This document shows, in pieces, positions 34,036-43,900 of a stretch of 64,000 bases of DNA. This DNA comes from Acanthosepion pharaonis (taxonomy: Eukaryota; Mollusca; Cephalopoda; Sepiida; Sepiidae). A program made the position numbers and the translations under genes. Under the pieces are notes generated by a model, which was not told where the DNA came from, did not search any database, and saw only the letters and a program-made list of their open reading frames with translations. The stretch is from NCBI GenBank assembly GCA_903632075.3, contig CAHIKZ030000584.1, forward strand, positions 826,001-890,000, written 5' to 3'. Position 1 is the stretch's first letter, and every line of letters begins with the position of its first letter.

Positions 34036-34380
34036 GGATATGACGATAAACTACATCCGCGCCCAACAGCAAGGACTCTGACCAGGAGTTTTTGAGGAGC
34101 GTGGAACCACCTTTCAATTGCTTGTGTTCCCAGGTTCACGTCGGAGTGGCAGCATTTGTTATGACCCCACTTTAGCGCAAATAGTTAACAACCAAAGTGG
34201 GCTCAAAACACTATAAACGTGTAAAAATAGGTTTCAATACCAACAGTACATTTTTTAAGAAAACGATATTATCAGTAATACATTTTTGGAAAAAAGTATT
34301 ACTAGCAATAAAAAACTTGCCGGCATTAAATAACCTAATGAGGTGTTGATATGCTGTAAAACAAACTAAACCAAACCAGA
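34036..34380 (+). mobile_element. R2 dispersed repeat, long copy
   Basis: The 5' part is TATGACGATAAACTACATCC, GGACTCTGACCAGGAG, TTTGAGGAGCGTGGAACCAC, GGCAGCATTTGTTATGACC, GCGCAAATAGTTAAC. The 3' part has short degenerate tandem units around TATTACTAGCAATAA, then TGCCGGCATTAAATAACC, ATGAGGTGTTGATATGC and an AAACTAAACCAAACCA end. The same two-part order occurs at 35.4 kb, showing that R2 is at least 340 bp and ends in an AAACC-type short repeat tail. Confidence 0.75.
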
Positions 34381-35111
34381 AATATCGAAGAACCAGAAAT
34401 ATCTGAAGATAATTCCGCCAAATTCACTATTCCTTATTTTTCCTCTACCGCTAAACTAATTTCATTCGGTTACCCTCTACTTTGTGTGCCTCTCGGGACC
34501 GTTAATTAAGTAAACTTTAGTAAAACCTATGAATAAATTTCCCACTTTAGAATACAAAAGAACACAAGAACGTGTTCCCGCCGAATATAAGTATAAAAAT
34601 ATATTCGAATCAATGAATTCAGTTTTTTTTTCATTTTTTTTCCATTTGGAAACTTTAAACCTAAATAAGTATACATCTGCATACTTCAAAATTCTTTAAT
34701 AGTGATGGATAGAATATTGCAAGACATTTGCCAGCCCATTACACGCCAATTTCAGGAGGTGTGTGACATGTTATTAGTTATGAGTTTCCCTTCAAGCAGA
34801 AATATCAAAGTTACATATAGGCAATACCATGAGATGAATGAGAAATTACAAGCCATAAAATTAGATGTAATCTCGGCGTAATGGAGTTAACAATTCGGTA
34901 CTGCTAATTAAGCACTTATAGAATAATCTACGTGGAATTTCAGGAAAGCAAGACAATCTGAAGCTACGAGACAGTTCAAGGCATTTGACATTCATCACAT
35001 TTCCGGCTAAAATTATCGACTGGTCTACCTTCCAGTAAATAAGTCAAAGAGAAATGCAGTTAAGCATACGTCAAGATGCTTCGTCTGCAATTGAAGCATT
35101 ATTGACATTTG

Positions 35112-35184
<73 letters not shown>

Positions 35185-35397
35185 GTGTGTGTGTATGTAT
35201 GCGTTTGTGTGTATTCACGCGTCCGTGTATTGTGAATAACTATAATAATAATGATACTCCAAAAAGAACGAGGAAAAATCATTTTTAATAGTTTAATCTA
35301 TTTTTAGGTCAGCTCATCTTATACACCAAAGACTTTTATAGATAACAGGAGTTATTATACTCAATACTCAATAAATCAAAAAATTCGTAATGCCCGT
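34381..35397. other. Unclassified sequence with a (TA)n run
   Basis: (TA)n at about 35115-35183, followed by a GTGTGTATG run. No gene recognised. Confidence 0.4.
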
Positions 35398-35852
35398 TAT
35401 GGGTATGACGATAAACTACATCCAGCAGTATGGCCTCTGACCAGGAGGGTTTGAGGAGCCTGGAACCACCACTTAATTGTTGGTGTTCTCAGGTCCACCC
35501 TGACCCAAGATGGTAGCAGCTGTTAGGATCAAAGCTATGGGCAAATAGTCAAGACACAAACTTGTGTCAAAATAGATTTTAATACCAGAAACAATTTCTA
35601 ATAAAAAAAATATTACCAGCAATAATTTTGGAAGGAAAAATTATTATTAGCAATACTTAAAAAAAATATCAGCAATACAAACAAGTACACATTCTTTGGG
35701 AAATATATGACCAGCTATAGATTTCTTCAAGGACAAATATTCCCAGAAATAGCTTTTTGAAGAAAAACATTACCAGCAATAGGAGATTTGTCGGCATTGA
35801 ATTATTACTGAGGTTGATAAGTCGTAAAACATACAAACCAAACCAAACCATC
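35398..35852 (+). mobile_element. R2 dispersed repeat, longest copy
   Basis: Begins GTATGACGATAAACTACATC, passes through CTCTGACCAGGAGGGTTTGA, GATGGTAGCAGCTGTTAGGA and TATGGGCAAATAGTCA. It then carries about six degenerate 35-45-bp units around TTACCAGCAATA, and ends GTCGGCATTGAATTATTACT, TGATAAGTCGTAAAACA and ACCAAACCAAACCA. It has more internal units than the 34.0-kb copy, so copy number of the internal minisatellite varies between insertions. Confidence 0.78.
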
Positions 35853-36159
35853 ATAATGGATTTCTCTCTTTGATCGACTCCTGAGTTTTGTGTCTCATCT
35901 CTTGTCTTGATAAATCTGACCTTGTCGTGCGATTTGACTTGAAACTCTAGAGAGCGTCAATGAGATTACTTCATTGGTCATTTATTGAGTATTTCTCTCT
36001 CACTATCTATTTATGCTGCCACGCAAACACACACACACACACACATATAGGTATATACATTATAAATATTTTATATATCTGCTGGCATAATGGAAAATGC
36101 ATTTTTACGATATAAAGCATAAAGAACGTAATAAAATAATTCAAATATACAGTGTGTAA
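35853..36159. other. Unclassified sequence
   Basis: Contains a short (CA)n at about 36023-36047. Nothing else recognised. Confidence 0.3.
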
Positions 36160-36340
36160 ACCACTCTCCGGAGGGATTTGTAACATCTGTTTATAATCTC
36201 TCAGTTGCGTCTCTGACCTTGGGCAGAGTGCAGTCAGGGGCAACTCCGTCAAAGAACAGTGTCGCAAATGAGGAAAATTATAATGAATGATTCCAAGCCC
36301 TGAAGAAGAGCTGCCCGAGGCCGCGCCCTCTCACTGCACC

Positions 36341-36394
<54 letters not shown>

Positions 36395-36540
36395 GAGATC
36401 GCTGTTCACACCGAAACCAGCGCAACCGGGGGTTATGGGGGCTGCGGGCAACGTTTGCTCCTTGCCCGGGTGTACGCGCTTAGCTCCCTCACCTTAAAAA
36501 CTGACCTAGTGTCACAACTTGTTTTAGTGGGGAGTACATA
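36160..36540. other. GC-richer segment with a (GA)n run
   Basis: GC content is clearly above the neighbourhood (for example GAGGCCGCGCCCTCTCAC, GCGCAACCGGGGGTTATGG). A perfect (GA)n run at about 36344-36390 splits it. No known repeat or exon is recognised. Candidate CpG-retaining regulatory DNA or a fragment of an unfamiliar element. Confidence 0.35.
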
Positions 36541-37224
<684 letters not shown>

Positions 37225-38530
37225 TAGGCATACGAGTAAAACTCTGATCAATGCAGGATAACTGGTGGAGTAGGAAGGCTGCCTCTATCATTAACAACGT
37301 CAAGCTACTATATAGCTTGTTGCGTGAGGCCTATGGTCCTTTCAGCTTCCCTTTCAGCACCAATTAGTTCTAATGATGGTAGGCAGTTGATGCGTGATCC
37401 CAAGAGTACATTTGAGCGTTGCTTTGGCCAGTCTGAGTACCTTGTGAATCGTCCTTCACAGATAGATAATGAGTTCATCCGGGTCATACTATGCCAATCA
37501 ACCGAGCATGCGATAGAAAAGGTTCCATCTATTGAGGAATTGTCTGGTGCATCTGAAAAAACTGAACAGTGGGAAGTCACCCGGCATGAATTGTCTATGC
37601 GCAGAAATTATGAAATATGGTGGTTAAAACTTCCCCCGCATACTGACAAATGAAAGAAGTGTGAGAGGATGAACTGGACCCTCATAATTGATAGGATATC
37701 CTTAATTTTGTTCTGTACAAGGGGAAGTTGCAAAGAACCCGAGGAAACTCCCACAGGATAGCTCTCCTCTCAATCTCTTGTAAGGTATTGTGTATAATCC
37801 AGTTAGGCCTTCTGCTCACCAACAGAGCATACGACTTATTGCCTGATGGTCGAGGCGCAGTAGATAAGATACAGGAGAAATGTGTAGAGAAAAGAATGGA
37901 TCATTATCATGTCTGTTGAATTAAAAAAAAAGTTTTTTTGGTACAGTTAATCAAGCTGCTTTCTGCAAAATCTTAGGAAGGTTTGGCTGTCTTGAAAGTT
38001 TCATAAAGTTTCTGCTTCTCTTTCATGATAATATGAAAGCCTGGGTAAATGTTGATGGTAAGCTCTCAAAACCATTATCCAGATATAATGATGTCAAGTA
38101 AGGAGACATTCCTGCTCCTAGAATTTTAGCCATATACTTTTCAATGTTGTTTTCGGTGGCTTTTAAGGATGAACCTCATGACATCTACATTAGGTATCGC
38201 ACGTCAGGTAAAATGTTTAAACAGCGGCGTATTGTTGTCAAAACAAGTGTACAAAATGCCCTCATCCGAGAATTTCTGTATACTGACGACTGGGATTTAT
38301 ATGCTTGTTCTTAATGAGAGATGCATCATTTGATTGGTTTGTTCTGTAATGCTTGCCCTCCTCTGAGTTTGAAAATAAGTTTTGTTAAAACCGTTGTTAT
38401 GTATCACTCTGTCCCTGGCAAAGAATATGTTGAGCTTTCTGTGTATGTTTATGGACAGAAGTTGAAGATTTCAGAAAGATTCTGTACTTTTTCGATCGAG
38501 CCAAAAACTGAACGTGACATAGGAAGAAAC
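37225..38530 (+). pseudogene. LINE reverse transcriptase, degraded (family D)
   Basis: Mixed frames give a collinear RT. MQDNWWSRKAAS then LLREAYGP (linker after the endonuclease). NRPSQIDNEFIR. NLSGKSPGM-like text (GKAPG motif, finger 1). SHRIALLSISCKVL (NYRGISLL block). VDKIQEKCVEKRMDHYHVC (R-QEKC block). TVNQAAFCKILGRFGCLESF. PHDIYIRYRTSGKMFKQRR. Then the catalytic YTDD at 38279-38290, in place of the usual F/YADD. A later frame reads LIGLFCNACPPLSLKISFVK. Roughly ten stops or frameshifts make it dead. The endonuclease is missing at the 5' end. The C-terminal part of the same family begins about 1 kb downstream. Confidence 0.85.
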
Positions 38531-38559
38531 TGGGACGTTATTAGAAACAATTAAGAATT

Positions 38560-39060
38560 GAAAGCTATGGACCGAAAAGGAAAGCAAAATACAAAATATA
38601 AAAGCAATCGAGCCTTTAATCATTTAGAGCTCGCTTCAACAAGTACAACACTTTAACGATATAAGAATAATAGACGGAGGAAAGTGTGACAAAATTGCAA
38701 AGGCCTAACTGAATATCAAAAGATGCTGTTTAAAAAAATTATTATGAGACAGAAAAAAATCTTAGAAACAGGAAATGGATTGATGAATGGTTATTCAATA
38801 AGAATTCTCCCATATAGCACTGAATATTGGATAATTTCTTCCCAGACGAAGAGGAAATATGGAGCAACAGAGATGTAGTTCTACAAAAGGATGCTGAAAT
38901 TACCATAAATACTAAATGTAAGCAACGAGGAAGTTTCAAGTAACGTTAGAAGCAAGAAGAACACATGTACTTAGAATCATAAAAAGAAAGTTGAAATCTT
39001 TGAGATCTTAAGTGCAAGAAAGATGTCTTGGAGAATTTGACTCTCACAGGATATATAAAA
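38560..39060 (+). pseudogene. LINE C-terminal fragment (family A-like)
   Basis: In shifting frames: MLFKKIIMRQKKIL, then NEWLFNKNSPI-like text, the DNA equivalent of EYWIISSQ, then EMWFYRRML-like text. After that come RTHVLRIIKRKLKSLRS and LGEFDSHRIYKK. This is the thumb-to-C-terminus order of family A. It lies between two family D pieces, so it may be a nested insertion into that LINE. Confidence 0.65.
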
Positions 39061-39582
39061 AACAAGTAGGGAAAGGAAAACATTTGTGTACAGCCTAGCG
39101 TAGAGAAAAAAAGGGAATTTCTGTTTACTTATCTACGGACGATCAAAGGCCATAAAGTTGGTATGTTATTTCCTTGTTCTCGTTCCGTAAACATCCCTAT
39201 CCTTTAGACAATATGATCAATCATTTGTTTGGGGACATATGTAAATCCTTTTAATAAATGTTTGTAAGTTGTTTTCCTTTTAAATGTTTTGTTTGTTACG
39301 GTCACATATCTCGTCTTTCTATATTCGCATTCAGTGTTAGTGTATCAATAGCTACACTATTACAAATATTAATATAAGTGTGCTACTGGAATGCTAAAAC
39401 GCATTATTCTTCCTAACACTAGTCGGTAAACTATGGCTGGCTGATAAACAATACTAATACATTGATTAACCTATCTAATAATCTTCTGCAAATGGATGTC
39501 AGACTAGGGATTGGGATTGATAAAAAAACTTTCCTTTGGCAAACTAAACGATCGACTGTGCTCACGACGTGGGTCTAGACAC

Positions 39583-40083
39583 AAATGTTAGGGTACTACT
39601 GTACTGTACTGTACTGATGCGGCATTCACCCTGGGCGGATTGAGCCGGCTTCTTCCTGTTATGAGAAGAAGATTCTTGGGATAAATTACAGAAGTAGGGT
39701 ACCCAGGTCTACTCGGATAACGTTCTTGCTTGCCGCGGGATTCCCACAGACGCAGAGACAGGAACGACCAGAAGCCGCCGGTTACCGATGCAGACGCTCC
39801 TTGGATTTTCACCAGAGCCCTTGTTAGCCGGCGTGTGTGTCAGACCTGTCCGCCTTGGGTGGCACTACCAGGAACGAAGTTCCGGGCGGCATAGCTCTGA
39901 CACTACCGTTTACACCCCCCCACCGACTGTGAGGTAAGGGTTGACTTTGGGGGCCTACAGTACCAGGTGTTCCCAAGCGGTCCCCCATCTAAGTACTGAC
40001 CTGGCTCTACGCTGCTTAACTTCGGTGATCGTACGAGAACCGGTGTTTCAGCGTGATTTGACCGTAAGCTAAATGTTAGGGTA
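39583..40083 (-). mobile_element. 5S rRNA-derived SINE with perfect 13-bp target duplication
   Basis: A 475-bp insert (39596-40070) is bracketed by AAATGTTAGGGTA at 39583-39595 and 40071-40083. On the minus strand it starts with a complete 5S-like head (40069-39953). It continues with a GC-richer body (GGAACTTCGTTCC hairpin, CACCCAAGGCGGACAGGTCT, GTAACCGGCGGCTTCTGG, GTAGACCTGGGTACCC). It ends in a short repeat tail of CAGTA units (39596-39616). These are the defining traits of 5S-derived (SINE3-type) retroposons. The perfect duplications imply a relatively recent insertion. Confidence 0.92.
39953..40069 (-). rRNA. 5S rRNA-like head of the SINE (not an independent gene)
   Basis: On the minus strand 117 bases match the eukaryotic 5S order. 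GCTTACGGTCAAATCACGCT opens it. Then AACACCGGTTCTCGTACGAT, CACCGAAGTTAAGCAGCGTA (loop B/C and internal promoter A box), GTCAGTACTTAGATGGGGGA (box C region), CCGCTTGGGAACACC and GTACTGTAGGC. The internal promoter segments are intact, so Pol III transcription is plausible. Its position as the 5' end of an insert with target duplications shows it is a SINE head and not part of a 5S cluster. Confidence 0.85.
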
Positions 40084-40664
40084 TATAAGACTTGTGTTCT
40101 ATTCACCCTCCTCTGTGCTTGTGAGACATGAGCAACACTTGAATATGTTAGAAAGTTTTCGTTTTCACCGAGACTTTCTGAGAATGTTTGCCGGAATTAG
40201 TTGGCAGATGCTCATTAGAAATGGTGAAGTACTTCACAATTGTAAGTGCATGAGCATTGAAAGCATCAACCTGCAACATCGTGTTAGGGGGTGCGGTTTT
40301 GTGGTGAGAATAGATCAGCGACTTCCGAAACAGATTTTCTAAGTGGAGTTGAAAATAAATCTCAGAGAAGCTAAATATATTGCCATTGTATTTGATCTCA
40401 CATGTCGCCATTGAATGGGATTTCACATGTCTTCAATGTTGTAACAAATGCCTAAGCAGGCCTCAAAAGTCACGAGTGACGTCACATGAACCGCAAGACT
40501 ATTAATTATATTGAGGATTGTCTCAAAATATGTAGACGTTGTGGAAAAGAGTGCGCTTCAATGGGAGGCCTAAAGAGAGGCACATGGAAATCATTACAAT
40601 ACCCAGGAAGCAGCAGCAGCAGAATACGCCATCGATCTTTTCAGCTGTAACGTTTTTGGTAACA

Positions 40665-40830
40665 AATGACATCCATGATTGGGCACCTCGACGTGGTGTA
40701 ATGGTTAGCAAGTTGTCACGTTAGAACAATTACAACTCAGTAGTGAGTTCGATCCTCACCGGGTGCCTCGTACTTTCGGCCTTGTGTCACATCTACACTG
40801 TGCTTAGAAAATCACTAATGACATCCATGA
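40665..40830 (+). mobile_element. tRNA-derived SINE, single unit, with perfect 14-bp target duplication
   Basis: AATGACATCCATGA at 40665-40678 and 40817-40830 flank a 138-bp unit. The head (about 40682-40767) folds like a tRNA. It has an acceptor GGCACCT/GGGTGCC, A box TGGTGTAATGGTTAGCA, and a T arm GTGAG/CTCAC around TTCGATC (B box). The anticodon arm is not canonical, so it is not a functional tRNA. A short body ACTTTCGGCCTTGTGTCACA follows, and the unit ends GTGCTTAGAAAATCACT. This is the monomer of the dimeric SINE at 11.7-12.0 kb. Confidence 0.92.
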
Positions 40831-40889
40831 CTGACTTAAAGAGTCATAAAACAGCAAAACATGTATAGATTGATCTAGCGATAACAATA

Positions 40890-40893
<4 letters not shown>

Positions 40894-40954
<61 letters not shown>
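40894..40954. repeat. (TA)n microsatellite
   Basis: TA run directly adjoining the left inverted arm of the Penelope-like element. Confidence 0.95.
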
Positions 40955-40959
<5 letters not shown>

Positions 40960-40980
40960 ATTATTTAAAAATATGATTCC

Positions 40981-41095
40981 AACACGCTACATAAGAGTTC
41001 ACATGTTTCAAAACAAGAGCCGAAAACGTCAATATAATCATTTGAATTAAATTGAATTAAAGTAATAAGCTCTGTTCCATCTTCAAGCGACATTT
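40981..41095 (-). ncRNA. Candidate extended hammerhead ribozyme in the PLE left arm
   Basis: Minus-strand order. Stem I 5' CGC (41089-41087). Core UUGAAGA (41086-41080), a CUGANGA with C3 changed to U. Stem II GGAACAGAGC (41078-41069) pairing with GCUCUUGUUUU (41020-41010) through one bulge and two G-U pairs, with a loop of about 48 nt. GAAA (41009-41006). Stem III ACAU...AUGU (41006-40989). Then GUA, with predicted cleavage after 40988. Stem I 3' GCG (40987-40985). The C3U change may weaken catalysis. Hammerheads in PLE terminal repeats are established knowledge; this particular fold is my reading. Confidence 0.55.
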
Positions 41096-41102
41096 TTTGT
41101 AT

Positions 41103-41366
41103 CATTTTTGTATGGATACAAAAATGCTAACATCAATTATAGAAACAATTGTACTAACCGGAAAAAACAGGAAAAGAAAAATCATTTGGTATACCACTGC
41201 GTTCAACCAAATGGTTAGTATTAAGCTAGGACAGAAATTCTTAGCTTTAATTGAAAAACACTTTCCTACCAATAGTAGACTTAGTAAAATATTTAATAAA
41301 AACACCCTAAAATTAAGTTACAGCTGCACTAAAAATCTAGAAAGTATAATAAAAAAAAAACAATAA
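41103..41366 (+). pseudogene. C-terminal end of PLE reverse transcriptase / linker
   Basis: The frame reads NRKRKIIWYTTAFNQMVSIK, LGQKFLALIEKHFPTNSRLS, KIFNKNTLKLSYSCTKNLES. This is the segment that precedes the endonuclease in many PLE-type proteins (RKIIWFNPPF, then GKxFLxLIxKHFP, then KIFNxNTxKxSYSC). It is open to the left only as far as the inverted arm, so the RT palm was never copied here. The frame ends in the ten-A run at 41351-41360, after which the continuation lies in another frame. Confidence 0.75.
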
Positions 41367-41877
41367 TAAAATCCTGAACAAATCCCCATGCTTGAATAGT
41401 ATTAATAAAAACCCTACACTTAAATTAGACAAAAGTAGTGAAAAGTTATTTGATTGTAGTAACCGAGAAGGCTTCCCATTGGAAAATAAATGCCGTGCAA
41501 AATCTATGGTATACCAATGTACTATCTCATCCATTGAGAGTCTTAATACTAATATGATATACATTGGGTCTACGAAGAATGAATTTAAACCCAGATGGAG
41601 GCAGCATAAGTGCACTTTCAACAATGTAAATAAAAGAAATCAGACATCTCTATCTAAATATTTTTGGCATTTGAAGGAAATGAATAAAACACCAAAAGTA
41701 AAATGGAAAATTATAAACAAAACTAGAACTTGTACAACTTGTGATGACTCATGCCCTTTATGCCTACATGAAAAACTACACATTATTAAGTTTCTAAATA
41801 ATAAAAATCTATTAATCAATAGACATGAGTTAACGGTTTTTTGCCGACATCATCAAATTTTTGCATTGAATAATTAG
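41362..41877 (+). CDS. GIY-YIG endonuclease domain of a Penelope-like element
   Basis: In the frame ending at the stop 41875-41877 (first ATG at 41392) the protein has MVYQCTISSIES then NMIYIGSTKNEFKPRWRQHK. These are the two beta-strand motifs (GIY seen as VYQ, YIG intact) plus the conserved Arg and His. TSLSKYFWHLKEMNKTPKVK and WKIINKTR follow. Next is CTTCDDSCPLCLHEKLHIIK with the putative catalytic Glu and a Cys-rich element. LLINRHELTVFCRH carries the conserved Asn. About 160 residues are uninterrupted, the longest domain-bearing open frame in the window. Fusion to the upstream RT end requires one frameshift at the A run, so this copy is probably inactive unless that indel is an assembly error. 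Confidence 0.85.
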   Translation, partial: NNKILNKSPCLNSINKNPTLKLDKSSEKLFDCSNREGFPLENKCRAKSMVYQCTISSIESLNTNMIYIGSTKNEFKPRWRQHKCTFNNVNKRNQTSLSKYFWHLKEMNKTPKVKWKIINKTRTCTTCDDSCPLCLHEKLHIIKFLNNKNLLINRHELTVFCRHHQIFALNN

Positions 41878-42288
41878 CATAAAAACAAACAATAAAATAA
41901 TATTTAAATTCCATAGTCCTAAAAAAATAGTTTAAATGCCCTACAAAAAGATATACCTTTATGATGTCGTCAAAAAACAAATATTAGCGACTTACGACAG
42001 TTTTTATATACACAAAATCCTTTCAGAAAGAAATAAAAAATAAAAGAAAAGAATAAATAAAACTCCATAGACACTCAACCAGACTAGACGATGTCATCTT
42101 CCGCTTTAAATTTAGGCACCTTAAACTTACCCTGACTTGACATCTGTGAATGTAACTTAGATATTGATACAAATTATTAACACCTTACACCCTTTTTCTT
42201 TAAACAATTGCTCTAGCCGTTACAATAGAAATTTTGATTTCAATAATGAATATGCTTATAAAACGCGTAAATTTCAGAAATAAGTTAT
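41878..42288. other. 3' non-coding part of the PLE
   Basis: AT-rich sequence between the endonuclease stop and the right inverted arm. No motif recognised. Confidence 0.45.
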
Positions 42289-42312
42289 TCCAAAAAATTT
42301 CGCTTGAAGATG

Positions 42313-43900
42313 GAACTGTGACGTCACCCCGGGGTCGCTGCGCCAAATGTGAAGTCCGCCTGGCCGCGCCCGCCGCACTGTCCTGGTCGCGGCGCCAATT
42401 GTGACGTCACCCCGTCTGTCTCCGCGCCGTCGCCGTCCTATCCTGTCCTGTGATGACCAATGTTACTTGGTATTGGTCGCGGCACCAAATGTGACGTTCT
42501 AACCTTTTGCTGATTCGGATGGGAATTTGGTTAGATTCGGTATCAGCCTTGTCGTTCCCAGCTCGCCTCCAACATCTGGTTACCGAAGTAACTGTTTTGA
42601 TTTCTAGTCTAACCTACCCACGTTGTGATTTGTTCTTAGGTAGACGAAATCAATCAGTCGCCAGGCCGTAATGCAAGTCGAGTCCGAACAAGGGTAATAC
42701 CACACAAGTATATGTAAAAGAAAATAAAGTAATAACTCGAAAAGTTCAAATGTGTTAAAAAAGGATAACAATATTTTATATCTGGTTGCTGAATACAGGA
42801 CTGGTCTTCCTCCCAACCCGCTTATATGGATTCGTGACACTTAGTGTTTGTTAGGCAAGTCTTAAGATCTTAAATTGTTCTTTTAAGAAACTGGTTTTGG
42901 TGTATCTTCAGGCGATATTCGTAAAACTTGTTTTGTTGGTGTGAGTCGCCAGGACGTTCTTCAAAAATAGATTGTTCTTGGTTAGAAGTTGAGGTCGAGA
43001 ATGCGTGGATCTTTCAGTCAGGTTCCTGCGAGGTGGGTCTCAGAGCTCACAGCTCAATTCGTGCCTGTCTTTCTAACCCCAACTCAACTCAACTCAACTG
43101 CCGTCTACTCGTTGCGACTCTGCTTATATAGACGCCGACCAAAACCGGGGTGGGCCTGACGGGGTTTGAGGTTCCTTGATAATTCTAAATCCGCATCAAG
43201 GATTTCCATTGTTTTCGGTCAGGAAAATTTAATAATTTCCATTTTTGGAAGTCCTTAATTCTAGTTTAAGGGAATTGTCCTCCCAAAATCTTCCTTTCTC
43301 ATATTGGTATCTCATACCAATCTCTTCAGAGGCGTCAACAGGTTTCCTTTCTCTCTCACAGTGGCATCTCATACCGATCCCTTCAGGGAGCTTCAACAGG
43401 CCTCCCCTCTTTCTTCACATGATTACCTTCGCCTACCGCTCACGCCACCATTCAGCCAATGGACGCCCAGCAGCGTGGGTGTGGCTAGACTGGCCTCGGT
43501 TTAAAAAACCTCGATCAAAGAACAAAAAAATCTTTTTTTTCCTTTTCTTTCTTTTCTTCTTCCCGACAACAAATCCTTACGACACTTATCTTAACCGAAC
43601 GACGTCTGGATTTCGTCAATCGAGATTTTCGCCAGCATCAAGTGGGTGGTCATCTGGCGACTATGCACCCTGGTGCCAATTATTCGTTCCGATAAAATAA
43701 TTTTGCTATCATGGCCAGCTCTGACACAAAACAGGTGCTCTTCTCAAATGATATTTCCGCAGATAGTTAAAGGGTTAATCTTTCCTTCCTTGTACTCTGC
43801 GGGTGGTCCAGCGGACATTTTTCGCGGTCAGAGCACGACCCAGTTAATTTAATTCTCGCCTTTTCTTTTTTTTTCGCAACCTTTAATAGTGTCACAGAAC
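42313..43900 (-). mobile_element. Solo-LTR-like insertion with GAAC duplication and a PBS-like end
   Basis: The insert 42317-43896 begins TGTGACGTCACC and ends GTGTCACA, so it has TG...CA ends with a short inverted TGTGAC/GTCACA. It is flanked by GAAC at 42313-42316 and 43897-43900. This is the footprint of LTR-retrotransposon integrase. The PLE arm sequence resumes exactly after the duplication, which dates the insertion after the PLE. On minus, the LTR proper appears to run 43896 to 42490 and is followed by primer-binding-site-like segments. No gag or pol is present. Internal frames show no domain. A TATATA at about 43128 could be a promoter element, orientation uncertain. Confidence 0.75.
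42317..42489 (-). repeat. Three modules each pairing an LTR-end copy with a tRNA-3'-end-like block
   Basis: On plus, modules start at 42317, 42348 and 42400, each with TGTGA(C/A)GTC. They end GTCGCTGCGCCAAA, GTCGCGGCGCCAAT and GTCGCGGCACCAAA, and the next TGTGACGTT (42490) starts the long LTR. Module lengths are 31, 52 and 90 bp. GGTCGCGGCACCA looks like a tRNA acceptor 3' strand ending in CCA, so its complement TGGTGCCGCGACC is a plausible primer-binding site. The tRNA is not identified. The block is far more GC- and CpG-rich than its surroundings. Confidence 0.65.

Larger units (their letters stand above)
39490..40560 (+). pseudogene. LINE C-terminus (family D), split by a 5S-derived SINE
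   Basis: Upstream of the SINE the frame ends ...DVGLDTNVRV. Directly after the SINE and its duplicated target the same frame reads NVRVYKTCVLFTLLCACET. The (T)KxRVYxxCVLxTLLYxCETW block of the LINE is therefore restored when the 475-bp insert is ignored. A frameshift follows, then HEQHLNMLESFRFHRDFLRM, FAGISWQMLIRNGEVLHNCK, MSIESINLQHRVRGCGFVVR and IDQRLPKQIF. This is the collinear C-terminus (FHxRxLRxIxGIxWQD, SIExxxxxxQLRWxGHVxRM, RLPKQxFYxEL). It is probably the 3' part of the LINE whose RT lies at 37.2-38.5 kb. Confidence 0.82.

Noticed and set aside
36287..36360. CCTGAAGAAGAGCTG as another S1-type ribozyme core
   Set aside because: No GAAA and no stem II partner downstream; only the CTGAAGAAG phrase matches.
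39953..40069. Functional 5S rRNA gene
   Set aside because: It is the head of a 475-bp insert with target duplications and a retroposon tail, and carries substitutions; 5S genes are normally in clusters.
40682..40767. Functional tRNA gene
   Set aside because: Acceptor and T arms pair, but the anticodon arm does not, and it is the head of a 138-bp SINE with target duplications.
43245..43700. A 151-codon open frame inside the LTR-like insert
   Set aside because: No recognisable domain and low-complexity K/F-rich segment; more likely an accidental frame in LTR sequence.
42317..43896. Reading the 1,580-bp insert as a DNA transposon with TGTGAC inverted ends
   Set aside because: The inverted match is only about six bases, the ends are TG...CA, and PBS-like blocks sit beside the LTR end, so an LTR origin fits better; not fully excluded.
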